DNA of 64,000 nucleotides. Origin: Steinernema hermaphroditum (Eukaryota > Nematoda > Chromadorea > Rhabditida > Steinernematidae). The stretch spans positions 1,364,001 through 1,428,000 of the forward strand of contig CM059621.1 of assembly GCA_030435675.1 (NCBI GenBank), written 5' to 3'. Every line of letters begins with the position of its first letter. Positions within the stretch are counted from its first letter, which is position 1. The notes beneath the pieces were generated by a model. It saw nothing but the letters and a program-made list of their open reading frames with translations, was not told the DNA's origin and ran no database searches. The position numbers and the translations under genes are program-made. Shown one piece after another: positions 44,587 to 56,132 of this stretch.

Positions 44587-46761
44587 TTAAGGTGCGCCCG
44601 TTTGTGCGTTGGCTAAATGAAAACCCGAATTAAAAGAGTTCGTAGCTAGCCATACCGATTCTGTATTGTAGCTGGAAGTCAGTGTAGCGATACAGATTCC
44701 AAGGCTGCACAATCAGACGATCAGCCGTTGTCGTCATCGTTACGTTGAACTGATAAGGACAGCAGACGCGCATGCCCTCCGGCTTCCAGCTGGGTCCCGA
44801 TCCCTTGACATTAACTCCTCCATAGTAGCAGGATTCGTAGCAAAGGGCGTTGTTCGTGTTGTCAAATCCGACGTATGTGAACATGTACTGAATCTTCGAG
44901 CCCACAGGTGCGGTGATGTGCCACGTGCAGCGCGCCGGGTTTGTCAACGCGCCTGTCGTGTAGCTACCGCTGCCAACAGTGTTCGCAACGCCCAAAGTTT
45001 GCCAGTCGGGAAAGGCGGACAGCGTCGCACCACAGTTGGCCCCACCGGAGGCTCCTTGCCGCTGGCTACAATCCTTTCCTCCAAAGCCACTAGGACACTG
45101 GCAAGTTGTGCAATTGGTGGTAGGATTAGGGTATCCTTCATACTGGCAGACTAGGCTGGTGTTCTTGCACATGTCTTAATGACAAAGCGGTATGGCAAAA
45201 GGAGCATTGAGCATACCGTAGCAGGAGTAGTGCATGTTGAGCTCGACGATGTCACCGAATACAGGAAGTTGCGTCCATCCCATCGACATCTGGTAGTTGG
45301 GGTCCATAGCATACATTACGGGTGCGGAGGCATTTAGGGCCCATACTCTAAACAGCTTAGTTCTTTCAGGCTTGCAATCCACACTGTACATACCCCTGTC
45401 TGTAATGCATGATTCCCTGATAGTCGTACGGCTTTCCGTAGTTGTAGTTCGTAGAAGTTGTCTGCTGTTGGTATTCGCTAGCGTGGCCACTCTGAAACTC
45501 TGGCGATCAAATAAGAAACCAGATTCCACGTTTCACTTGGATGTTAGTAGTGTCGACAAAGACGCTGCTGCCACGATCGAACCGATTCTGCTCGTGGAAC
45601 AACCCGAGTGAATGCCCGATTTCATGGGCAGCTGTAGCTATCTAAAAAGTATTTAACTTCAAGTTGGTAATTTGAAGATGACCCACATATTCACAGTAGC
45701 TTCCGATGGAGACATATTGGTATTGACTACCAACTTGACGCCCAACAGGACTGTAGCATCCTTGGCCAGGTATGAACATGATGACGGGGTAGGATGACGA
45801 GTTGGTGGGATCAACTTGCTTGAATTGAATGCACGTATTCTTCGCCCAGAAGTTGATGGCGCTATTGATCACATTTCGAGCATTTGAGCCTAGAGATAGG
45901 GACAGAATGCTATATCCGCTGTGCTCCTTTTACCGAGAGAAGGATCAAAATTGTAATACACTCCGTTTGACCAAATGGTGTCAGGGTATTGGCTATCGTA
46001 ATAGGCCTGACGTTTTTTCGGAGATTTGCCGGGCTCATCAATTCCTAGATGTTTCTTGGTGTCGGCCCTAAAGAAACAAATGCATCCGAAATGTACAAAA
46101 TATAGACTTACACTGATCTGGAAATATCGTGTTCCAAAAAAATCTCACTCAGATTAAGAGCATTGTTGATTTGGTCGATACTGAGGGGAGCATCCTCTGG
46201 CAGAGGCTTTACTCCCAAACTCTGAATGGCCATTTCATTCAATATACTGATTTCTCTGACACCACAACGCACCTTTCCTTGTTCCTTGGCTTTGTCAATG
46301 GCTTCCTTGTTCTTGTTATATACCTCGTCCTCACTTGCTTTTAGATCTTGTTCAGCTTTACCCTTGTTCTCAGCAATGATTTTGGCGAGCTCGTCAAGAT
46401 CTGATGTGTCCTGTCCATCTTTTGAGAATAGCTTTGATCCGGTCTAAACCACATATATGACATACTCGAAGTTCTTGCTTACCTGTTTCAACAACTCTTT
46501 TCCTTTCAATGGTGTACCGTCGGCTGCCTTCGGCAGGTTCTTTACGAGGTCGTCCAACTTCGCTTGCAATCCTTTTGGCCAATCAGGAAGCTTGGATGCG
46601 ATTTCGTGAACTTCATTCAGCGATAGAGGAACAACGCCAAGGACAGGATTGGACCCTTTTTGGGGTTCATGGAGAGCTGTTAGGGGAGGGTCGGCAGAAA
46701 TCAAAACCGCCACGACGACGATCTCCGCTAGGAGTAGAAGGGAAGAGTGAGGACCCATCAC
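44587..46761 (-). CDS. Astacin metalloprotease with EGF and CUB domains (most divergent paralogue)
   Basis: Ten exons: 46761-46483, 46443-46273, 46221-46112, 46067-45934, 45889-45687, 45641-45537, 45491-45394, 45347-45217, 45174-44656, 44612-44587 (1776 nt, 591 aa). Signal peptide, an enlarged propeptide (about 180 residues) ending at PKKR (203-206), zinc site [11 protein letters not shown] (305-315), Met-turn GIMHY, an EGF-like module with TTCQCPSGFGGKDC, and a CUB domain with CYYGGVNVKG. The aspartate-switch region reads FLEHD, so the usual Gly before Asp is replaced. The intron that splits the CUB domain in the other copies is absent here. Intron 2 (51 nt) is open in frame, so its retention is possible. 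The active-site exon is 105 nt as in all intact copies. Confidence 0.88.
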
Positions 46762-47042
46762 TCATACAGTGAAACAATTTCCCCTTCTTCCTTTCTGTTT
46801 TATATGTGTCCAAACAGGAACATAGGATTCGGGATTACGTGGTCGTGCGAGTAAAATCCCCCCAAATGAAGTGTTTTTATATAGCGAAAACAATATAATG
46901 AGCCTTCCACCGGTCTCCAAAACAGTAGTTCATAAAACGTCGGTTGTTTATATCATGTTTTAAATCCGATTTTGACACTGTAACGAACGAGTTTCATACA
47001 TCTTGAGTTGATCATTGCCCATGAAAGGTTTCGTTTGGCAAA
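46762..47042. other. Promoter side of the astacin and 3' end of ferroportin
   Basis: Short intergenic stretch; tttttatatagc near 46875 is a possible distal TATA on the plus strand but lies far from any start. Nothing else seen. Confidence 0.4.
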
Positions 47043-48853
47043 CTACAGCACCTCTTCATATGAAGAACGATGAGGTGAACCGCTCGATCTCGTCTAAAAG
47101 AACATTTTCTACACAACACTCAACTGTAGCCTACCTTAATTAAATAGAAGCAGTAAAACACGAATCCACATGTGACAAAACCAATCGAAATCAAAACCAG
47201 AAGGCCGAATGTTCTAGGATCTGGCAGCGCGATGACGGACATGTCTTTCAAGACGCTGAACAGCTGGCACATCGCGTTCTGCACGCCAAAGACGGTGCCT
47301 CTTTCGATTTCGGGCACTTCTTCCTGCATGATTTGAGTGACGGAGAGGTCAACCGTCCACAGGCCGAGACGGGAGAGGGTGATTCCGCAGAGAAACAGAA
47401 AAACGGATAGTATTGGATGACCGTTTACAGTCATCGTAGACCAGTCGATTCTTCCGGTCAGAGGTTTCTCGGTGGAATTCAATGACGAAGACTGTTGCTG
47501 TGAGGAAGATATGGTGAAAGTACTCTTGAAAGTTGCCCACCAGCTCTATAATCTGATAGACTAGAGAAGTTCTATCAGTGCAGTCATACCTCAAATGTCA
47601 GATTCTTGAAATATTCCACAGGAGCGAATGGACTTCCTGCGAGGAATACAGAAGCGACACAGAGATATAAGAATAGTTGTTGACTCTAAAAATGAGCAAG
47701 CTGAAATGATTACTTTTCTTTGCTTACAATAAATCCAACGAGCCCAGTCTTCTTCAAACCAATCCTCCTCTCCATAAGAGCATATGAAAAAGCTCCAACC
47801 AAACCGCAAACGGACCCAGCTGCACGAAAGATTCCAAGATAGTCTTCTGTGAGTCCTTGGGAGTTACCGTATCCAACAGTGAGCTGAAAGCACGTCCATC
47901 GAAAGCGATCAATGGTGTTTCATACCCCATCCAAGCTGAGAACGGTCATGTACAGAAGTGCCAAGCCAAGAGCAGCTGGAAAGACAGACTGTCTCCAGTA
48001 GGCGCGGACCATATTCCCCGGCTTCTTGATAGGTTCACAAATCCCTTCTTTCTCTTCTCTTACTGCTAGCTCGTCGACTTGGTTATAGACCCTTACAAGA
48101 AGATATCCCTCTGCCAACCAGCAAATGACGTTCCAGCCGGCAAAGAGCACACAAGCCCATCGATACTCTATCATGACCATAATGTAGCCTGTGATGAGAG
48201 GCGCGACGATCGCAGCGATCTGGTCAATAGCTGTCATTGTGGCGTTGCGTCCTAGGGTACATACAGTAACTGGCCGTAAGATTGGATTAGCATACTGGAA
48301 AGGGTATTGTACTCTTCACGCTTTGCCAACACAGTGATCCAGTCCTTGGTGAGAGCCAGCTTTTCACCATCAGAGGCGCATGTGGAAATAGCGCAGAATA
48401 TGATGGATGCTGTGAGAAGACAGCCGTAAAGAACTGGCGCATTGGGAAGGGACATGCATGCCGCAAGCAGTCCAGCAGATATCGCCACGCTCAGATTGTT
48501 CACCGTGAGGACTGTGAGAGCTCCTAGAAGTTAATGGCCAGGCACACTCAATAATAATGCTGGCCCATACCTATCTTCCGGTTGTGTCGATCGAGCCAGT
48601 TGCCCACGTAAGTACTCAACAAAACGGAACTTCCGCTTTGCACGAGTTGATTAATTCCCACGAGACGAAGTCCTCCACCCAAGTTTTGAAGAACGAATAC
48701 AATAGCAAAAGTCCATAGACGATCGCCGAACGTCGAGATGGCATAGGCCAAGTAGAGATAGATAAATGACGCACTTTGTCTGCAGGGGAACAATCGTCAA
48801 GTTATACAACAGTTATATAATGAGCTACTGTTGGCTTACCCTTTACACCACAT
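47043..48853 (-). CDS. Ferroportin-like iron exporter (SLC40 family)
   Basis: Eight exons: 48853-48840, 48779-48571, 48523-48296, 48251-47926, 47883-47728, 47685-47590, 47497-47135, 47093-47043 (1443 nt, 480 aa). The 14-nt first exon (MWCKG) is chosen because it alone gives phase 2 at the GTAAGC donor. Ferroportin landmarks in order: YAISTFGDRLW in TM1 (the family has TWGDRMW, whose Asp takes part in metal binding), VGNWLDRHNR after TM2, KDWI.V, MTAIDQIAAIVAPLITG, FPAALGLALLYMTVLSLDG, and the C-terminal SRLGLWTVDLSVTQ, ERGTVFGVQNAM and FGLLVLISIGF. It exports Fe2+ across the plasma or intestinal basolateral membrane (family knowledge). Slightly shorter than vertebrate ferroportin, mainly in loops. 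Confidence 0.9.
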
Positions 48854-49730
48854 CGCAATGAAAAATCGATCAAAACACGAAGCCGGCACCTAGGTGGCAG
48901 CACAATTCGACCTGGCCACCGCGGACGCTGATAAGAACATATCACAGAGTGAGGCAGGAAGCGGAGATAACAAAGCGCACGAATTGAGTTTAGTCCGACG
49001 TGAATGGGTGCATTGTTGACGTAGATGTTTGACGGATCACTCAGTCGGACAAGAGAATCTTGCGAATTGTCCACAAATGACCACAGTTACGCTTTGTGAG
49101 GTATCTGTTTGTGATCAGCCTTTAAGCAATGTCGGCATTTCATACGAAAGACGACACTGGTCCTTTTCTAGTTGGTTATGGTCTTCATTCCCGTGACAAT
49201 CTTTTGTACCCAGATGAATTGTAATCAGCAAACACATAGCATTACTGTGACGTCACTTTAACGTGCCGAAATAGGCAAAGAAACAACGATAATTAGCGAT
49301 GTTTACTAAAGGCTTTCCATGCCTTTCTAGCATCCCATGTCGGAGACAACCATATCGAAGAATCCCCTTTCAAATAAAGAATGCAAATCCTGCTTACTGT
49401 GCAAGCTGATACCTGAGTTCATCAGAGTATCGCTGCAGTTTTGATCTGGAATCTTTTCACTGGTGAATACATAACGTTCTCTTGCGACAATCAGTCAAAG
49501 AATCAATTCGACATATCCAAGGCAACAAGGATCAAAACCTCCCATCTTAATACTGATTAGTGATTAATATATCAACTTCAACTGTCGACGCATGAGAACT
49601 TGTTTTACGAAACGAGACAACGTTGTTTTGAAGTTATGAGGAAGCGTGTTGTGAAGACGGCGCAGTTGTTTTTCTTCTTTCGGGCTTCTGTTTGCCTATT
49701 AGTTCTAGATATACTAACTCTGTGCCAAAC
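48854..49730. other. Divergent promoter region between ferroportin and bestrophin
   Basis: The two genes are transcribed away from each other across this 0.9 kb. A minus-strand frame (48802-49074) runs through the ferroportin first exon in the wrong phase and is not used. No clear regulatory motif such as an iron-responsive or GATA cluster could be picked out by eye. Confidence 0.45.
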
Positions 49731-52074
49731 ATGACGATCCCCTACAACTTGCACGTTTCCTCTACGAACTCCTTCGCTTTCCTGAAAATAATATTTCGAT
49801 GGAGAGGAAGTATATGGAAATCCGTGATGGTCGAGTTTGTGGTTTGGAGTATGTGCTACTTCGCCGTTTCGGTGGTTTACAGGAATCTTCCTACTCCTGA
49901 GCAACGAAGGTACTTTAAGCCTCTTAAAGTGAATTTTCCTGTAAATGAAGGCCGGTCCAAAGAAAGGCATCTAGACAGAAATCTACACCGTAAGCATCCA
50001 AGAGCGGTACTTTTCGCTTCCCTTTTTTCGTTTTCCAGCCGGTGTTACCTGAGGGTAATACTACATTTAAGACCCACGATGTTCGTTCTCTGTGAGGGAA
50101 ACGATTCCACTTGTAAAAGTGGTTAGAACAAAGGGAAGATACGGTCAGAACTTCTAGTAAACACGAAATTCTCTAGGGTAACCCATTGCTGTTTCTTAAA
50201 CGAGGCTCCATTACCCGACCTTAGCGTGGGTGAACGTGGTTCTCATCAACGACAACTACCATATTACGGGGCTTTTCATGTCTCCACATTCTTATAAATA
50301 CCCCAGATATTCTCAAGCTAGTTCCGTGTAACATTCATAACCCTTACTATATAAGGGAACAACACAGCTTTTGGAATTCAATCAAAAGCAGTACGAGAGA
50401 GAGCCGAGAAGCCTAGGAAACGTTGTTTTTTCATCTACGCCCAATAACTCGCCACTGATGTCTGACACTTTACAACAGAACTACGTATCGTTTTTTATGT
50501 TATCGAAGAACGCTACTTGTTTACAGCACCGTTCCTTTAGAACCTTCGAAGCGCTTGCCGCGCACTGCGACAAGAAGCTCGACTACATTCCACTTACATT
50601 CCTGCTAGGATTCTTCGCGAGTACCGTCGCCGACCGGTGGAAGAACATGTTCAGCAACATGGGCTTTATTGAAAAGTAAAGTTAGCGTTACAACGCAAGG
50701 CACAAAACTCGTTGCAGCGCTGCGCACTTTGTGTCGTCTTATGTGCGCGGGGACGACCCTGATACTATAACGAAACGAAGAAACATGGTGAGATATCTGT
50801 GTCTCACTCAAGTCTTAGTGCTGCGAGATATCAGTATGAAGGTCCGGAAGAGGTTTCCGAATTTGGACTCTGTCGTCGAGGCAGGTAAAAGTCAGCCGGA
50901 ATGTCAAACACACAAGGCGCTAAGTTGCAGGTTTCATGCACCCAAATGAGAAGATTTTATTTGAAAAAACTAACATTCAGTACACCAAATATTGGGTCCC
51001 CATGAACTGGGTCTTTGCGCTAGCATATCAGCTGCGCACTGACTTCAAGATAGAGAACGATTCTTTCATGAATTGTATGCTTCTGGTATGCTTTCGGGGG
51101 ATACATATAATGAGGACATATTATTCAGGAAGTGCGAAATTTTCGGCAGAATCTTGAAAATCTTTGCAATTACGATTGGGTCCCTGTTCCCTTGGCTTAC
51201 CCTCAGGTCGTGTTCCTCGCCGTTCGTGTCTACTTTCTTATTTGCCTTGTTGCACGTCAATGTATCATCTCCCCAAGCGCCCCCAACAGAAGCATAGTAA
51301 GGGCGTCAGCCTTTATTTTTAGTCTTACAAACATTTCAGTTAGACGTTTACGTGCCTTTCATGACGATGTTCCAATTCATCTTCTACATGGGCTGGATGA
51401 AGGTCGCCGAAGCTTTGCTAAATCCACTTGGCGAAGACGACGACGACTTCGAAGGGAACTATCTCATAGATAAAAACATTACGGTATGGCATAATGCACC
51501 TTCATCATAATTCTTATGGAGATTCTAGACTGCCATGAGCATGGTAGATGAAGCCCATGCACAAGTACCCGAACAGTTTAGGGACAGTTTTACGAACGAC
51601 CAGACGCCGTTGTATTCGACAAGGTCAGCTTCCATTCCCTTTCACGCTCTTCGGGGCTCCGCGGCCGATGTAGTGTTGGAAGAACCAGTGGAACGCCTCA
51701 GAATGATTCCCCATGAAGCTGAGCCGGCCGACAATGTTAGCATTACGAGTTTACCGAATTTAACTTCGGCTGAAAAGACGGCCTTCAACAAGTGAGACAG
51801 TATGTGTAAACAAAGCTTATCCCCGTTTTATAGACGGAGAGCTAGCGACAACGCTCGATATAACTGTGAGAATGTGATGGAACTCGGTGGTAGCTACAAG
51901 TCTGAAAATGACGCTGGTTATGCTGAAGAGCCTCAAAAAGCGAGTTGTGTGTCAACCTCTGTCACAGAGGTGCCCAATCCCTTAGAAACCGAAAAGTGTT
52001 GTTTGGAACGCTCGAAAAGTGATAAGAGGAAAGAGAACAAAGAGGAAGTCCACAAAAGACGCTTATCTGACTAA
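49731..52074 (+). CDS. Bestrophin-family anion channel
   Basis: Eight exons: 49731-49909, 50541-50675, 50718-50884, 50931-51085, 51129-51296, 51340-51483, 51529-51791, 51834-52074 (1452 nt, 483 aa). Bestrophin signatures in order: [103 protein letters not shown], and the calcium-clasp segment [21 protein letters not shown]. These proteins form pentameric Ca2+-activated chloride/bicarbonate channels in the plasma membrane (family knowledge). The last two exons form a hydrophilic, poorly conserved tail. Intron 1 (about 630 bp) is unusually long for this window and contains only shadow frames. Confidence 0.92.
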
Positions 52075-52446
52075 TACGGTGGCTGTAATTTAATTGTCGT
52101 ATGATTATTCTACTAGACTTGCTCAGATACAAACGTTGACTATATTTGTCAATATAAACAGACCGAATAGTCGTTTGCATAAGATATCGGGTTACTGTAT
52201 TGAAAATGCCACAAAAATAAAATTGCAGTTTATTAACATCAGCACATGGTGCGTAATAAATACTTTAAGTCGAAAAACTGCTTATAACTTTTTATTTACG
52301 ACATGAAAATCAAATAATTTTATAAACATATGAAAGAGCAGGAAATTTTGCACAACAAACTTGAATTTTGTCCTTGACGCTTTACAGGGGGCATTCAGAA
52401 GCTTCTGGAAATTTCTGAGGATTCCCATTGTGACTTCCGGCGTGAT
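52075..52446. other. Intergenic, no gene recognised
   Basis: AT-rich 3' region of the bestrophin gene. AATAAA-like words (aataaa at about 52217 and 52256) could serve polyadenylation. Nothing coding. Confidence 0.5.
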
Positions 52447-52610
52447 TTGAAGTGATGCTAACAATCGGCTTGGTACTGAACGTGTGGTTCGTTAGAACCA
52501 TTTACTCTTGCTACGAGTATCTAGTGATGGACAAGGAGAAGAAAAATCTCGGCGTAGAAGATCAAAACGCAGCCATAAAAAGTTCAACGGTTATCCCTGT
52601 CGACTTTTGA
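52447..52610 (+). pseudogene. Fragment of the four-TM gene (copy 3)
   Basis: Only the last exon survives, without its 5' 20 or so bases. It reads EVMLTIGLVLNVWFV, TIYSCYEYLVMDKEKKNL and NAAIKSS as in the intact copies, then diverges into TVIPVDF and a stop. Exons 1-3 are absent upstream. It lies in the expected place, about 1.1 kb before astacin copy 3, so it is the remnant of the duplicated gene pair. Confidence 0.85.
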
Positions 52611-52624
52611 CTTTGACTTTGACT

Positions 52625-53135
52625 TTATTCACAACTCAAAGGCATTTCGCCTTGCATGACACCGAATAATAGACAAACAGAGGATGTCTCAATGCTTCAT
52701 CCTTGGCGTAGCGGTGGTGTCGAACCGGTCGTAGACGGCGCGCTTCATGGAGCATCTGAGAATCAGCAAAACATCGGAAATGGCGGTGGAACATCTTCTT
52801 CGCGGGCGTTTGGACCACTGGGGTAGCTTCGGGGCTCGCCTCTGCTTCGGAGAGATGAGTCCGTGTTCCGAGAGTTGCATATTCGGTGCTCATGGTGTCC
52901 TCAGGGCGTCGGCGACCTTCGGGATGACATCTCGCGCTGCCAGATTCCTGGCGTCGGACATCTTGTTGTCAGCGGTGGTGGGACTACGGCTTCCGGGTGT
53001 CCCAATTCCCTCTGGAAGCCGGAAAACTCATACACGCCACAGGGTTTGCCATCTGACCAAACCAGACACTCAGAGAGCGACCGGAGGCACCGACCGCTCG
53101 CCACTGCGACACGAGTGAGACTCCTATCACTGTCG
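52625..53135 (+). repeat. Dispersed repeat family 2, copy c (longest)
   Basis: Contains all the blocks found separately in 4574-4890 (reverse strand) and 7105-7335. GC-richer than its surroundings. Long overlapping frames on both strands (for example 52636-52893 minus and 52747-53118 plus) carry no recognisable domain. Confidence 0.7.
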
Positions 53136-53637
53136 ATAAATTCTGATATTTCGACGTTGTTGTTTCTATGATCTCACGTGGTTTATTATCAACTCAAGGA
53201 TATACGTTGAAAAAGACACTGACATAAACACTTGTGTGACGCGCCATTAATTGACAGCAGTGAGCAAAGTTCGGGTTTCAGGCTCACATAAATCCAGACC
53301 CATTGCTTTGTGCCTCTTGTTTGCGGCCACATTCGGCTGTTCCTGACGCGCAAGGAAATCTGGTATCTTAAAACCCGCAAATGAACCTTTGTTCCCATGG
53401 ATGCTATAATTGCACCACCATCATAATTTGGGATGCTTAGCTGATATCGATGTTGAGCGCCAGCGCCATTTTGGAACCGGGAATGGTAGCAGAAATGACC
53501 GCTCACACTTCCTCACTGCCCAAAACAAACAACAAATTACAGATGTATTTGGAACAAGTGTGGCTCTTTCATGCAAATGGAACCGAAAATGAAGTGTGTC
53601 AACGTGGCTCTTCAGCCAAAAACAACTGTTATGATGA

Positions 53638-53645
53638 TATAAAAG
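53638..53645 (+). promoter_or_regulatory. TATA box of astacin copy 3
   Basis: TATAAAAG lies about 35 nt before the ATG, conserved with copies 1 and 2. Confidence 0.55.
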
Positions 53646-53672
53646 CGGACAAGTGCGAGTGGTTTCTCAACA

Positions 53673-55723
53673 ATGGCTTCAATGCATTCTGCCTTCGCTC
53701 TACTCGTCGTTCTCTTCGCGTTTGTATACGCACTTCCAACACCCTCAATTCCTCTCAAAGGCGCTGCTCTTCTGAAACAGGTTCGAAGCGCGACTTGTTC
53801 TGATATAGTGCCGTTCAGACCAAAGAAAAAGTCGGTGGACTGACCGGACTTTCCCCGGATCATTACGAAAAAATCGCCGATTTCATCAATGCCAACAAGG
53901 ATCGCATTGGTGCTAAGATCAAAGCAGTACATGAGAAGAAGAAGGAGGAATTCTTAAAGAAGAAAGAGGAAGATAAGGTTTGAGATATGCCATACTAGCG
54001 CTGCTCAGCTCCCTTTTGTTCAGAAGAAGAGGAAGGTCAAGGATGTGCCTGTAAAACCTTTCACGAAGAAACCGAAGGGCCGTCCGAGTATCGCTGATAT
54101 CAACGGTGCTCTTGGATTGGACGAAGCCCTTTGGGACGGCGATCAGGATCTGACGATGTAAGGCTTTTCGTTTAGAAGGCCCCATCGGTCTTTTTGTCTG
54201 ACGTTTGTGAATATCTTCTTGCAGTGATCAACTGAAAGATGTGTACGGTCTCATCGACACCACTCCATCTCTTCGAAGAAAACGACAGACAAAAGTGGAC
54301 TCTGCCTATCCAGCCGACACATGGACTCAAGGAGTACCGTACATGTTTGACTCATCGCTGAGTACAGTGTGCCGTTCAAATCGCTTAAAATAATGTCGTT
54401 TTAGCTACTGATCACATCAACGCTATCAAGGCGGCTATCGCGTTCTGGCAAGGCAACACTTGTGTCAAGTTCACGCAAGTGACCAGTCCCAGCAACAGCG
54501 CTGTCTCGCCTGTTATCCGCTTCTATGTCGGTAGCGGCTGCTTTAGCAGCATTGGAAGACTCACCTCCGGAGTAACAACTCAGGACATATCGCTCGGATC
54601 GGGATGTCAATATGTAGGTTCCACGTTTTCTGTTATATTCAGCTCTTCAGACCGACATCGCTGCGCACGAGATTGGTCACGCTCTGGGAATGTTCCATGG
54701 ACAAGTGCGTTACGATAGAGACAACTGGGTGTGGCTGGATACTGCAAATATTATCGTAATGCAACACTGTTGCATTTCTTCAAATGCACATTTCATTTCA
54801 GCCGGCCAAGATGTACAACTTCCAGATAGTCGATTCTTCTGTTAACAACAACTACGGTATGCGCTACGATACCCGTAGTATTATGCACTACGAGGCGAAG
54901 TAAGTAAGACAGGACAGAGCAAATGTGTAATTTTCCGTTCAGCGCTTTCGCTGTCAACACGAGCTCGCCGACCATCTACGCCAACGATTTCTTGGCTCAG
55001 CTGGCCATCGGGGGTAGCCGCATACCCACTTTCACCGATGTCACTCTGATTAACTACTTGTACAAATGCTACGGTAGAGTTGGAAATTCCTGAACTTATA
55101 AATATCGAAACACTAGATCGCTGCTCCACTTCAAGCATCACATGCCAGAACGGTGGACAGCGCAATCCGAACAGCTGCAGCGTGTGCCAGTGCCCGAGTG
55201 GTTTCGGAGGAAGCGACTGCTCCGCTCGTGAGCCATCCAGCAACGTTGCTACCACATGCGGAAGCACCCTGACTGCCACCAGCAATTGGCAAGATCTTAC
55301 CGTCACGAAAACTGTCGGAAATGGTCAATATGCCGAAACACAAAATGCGTCCAAGTGCACGTGGTGGATCAAGGCTCCTGCCGGCCAAAAGGTCGAGTTC
55401 TACTTGCAGCGCGTTGGATATGACGGCGCTGATGATGCTCAGTGCGCTGAAGAGTGCCACTGGGGCGGTGTCGATGTCAAATGGGACAGCGACAAGAAGC
55501 CCGAGGGCTACAGGTAGACATGTCACTCCATACGCGATGACCCTTGTTCAGATTCTGCTGTCCTGACCAATATTATTGGTCTCAAGTCTCGAACAACGAG
55601 CTCCTCGTTGTCCAGGCCTTCACCTACTACTACTATACTGACTTCACCTTGACCTACCGCGCTGGTATGCATGACAACGCTAGCATGTGTACAGACTGAT
55701 CTGATGTTTCAGTTCTCCAATAA
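53673..55723 (+). CDS. Astacin metalloprotease with EGF and CUB domains (copy 3)
   Basis: Eleven exons: 53673-53780, 53819-53977, 54024-54157, 54225-54361, 54405-54613, 54651-54755, 54802-54899, 54943-55073, 55117-55513, 55552-55664, 55713-55723 (1602 nt, 533 aa). Same domains and motifs as copies 1 and 2, including WDGD, RRKR, HEIGHALGMFH and SIMHY, with only scattered substitutions (for example SSNVATTCG versus SSNVAATCG). All splice sites are kept. The matching sequence continues past the stop and the AATAAA (about 55786) to about 55855. Expected to be secreted and functional even though its upstream four-TM partner is reduced to a fragment. Confidence 0.93.
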
Positions 55724-56132
55724 GCGGCAAGGCAAAGCGCGTCTTTTGACTCATTTGTTGCTACATTACAAATGGTCCTGTTGCAATAAATATCTGATTT
55801 ACTATACAGTGGTAGCACTTGGGGTCACGAACAAGATGTTAAGAACGCCCGGAAGTGAGCAATGGTTCATTCGTAAATCTCTTCTAGTCTCAACAGGGCT
55901 CAGTTACGAGATTTGGCGAAAGTTTCATGGTGGATTGTCATTATTTCGCACGCTGCATTTGCTCATGACATAGCTAATATCCTATATGTACACATGTGCG
56001 CGTGCTCAACGTATGATAGAGAGTTTAGTTTTTTTTCTATGAGTCGCTGATAAAATATGGTGCATGGTCACAGCGAACGATGGAAAACGAAACGTAAAAC
56101 ACACTTTATTTACATAAACTCAAACACTATTT
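55724..56132. other. Intergenic between convergent genes
   Basis: 3' flank of astacin copy 3 (homologous to 33924-34060), then the 3' side of the minus-strand receptor. No gene. Confidence 0.5.

Larger units (their letters stand above)
52611..53672. other. Duplicated promoter region interrupted by a repeat
   Basis: After a short tttgac tandem run (52609-52627) comes dispersed repeat family 2 (52625-53135). From about 53165 to the TATA box the sequence again matches the upstream region of astacin copy 2 (31320-31868). The order shows a repeat inserted in, or replacing, part of the duplicated block. Confidence 0.65.

Noticed and set aside
48802..49074. Minus-strand 90-codon frame as the ferroportin N-terminus
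   Set aside because: Its splice phase at the GTAAGC donor is wrong for the next exon; the short MWCKG exon fits in phase and gives a total divisible by three.
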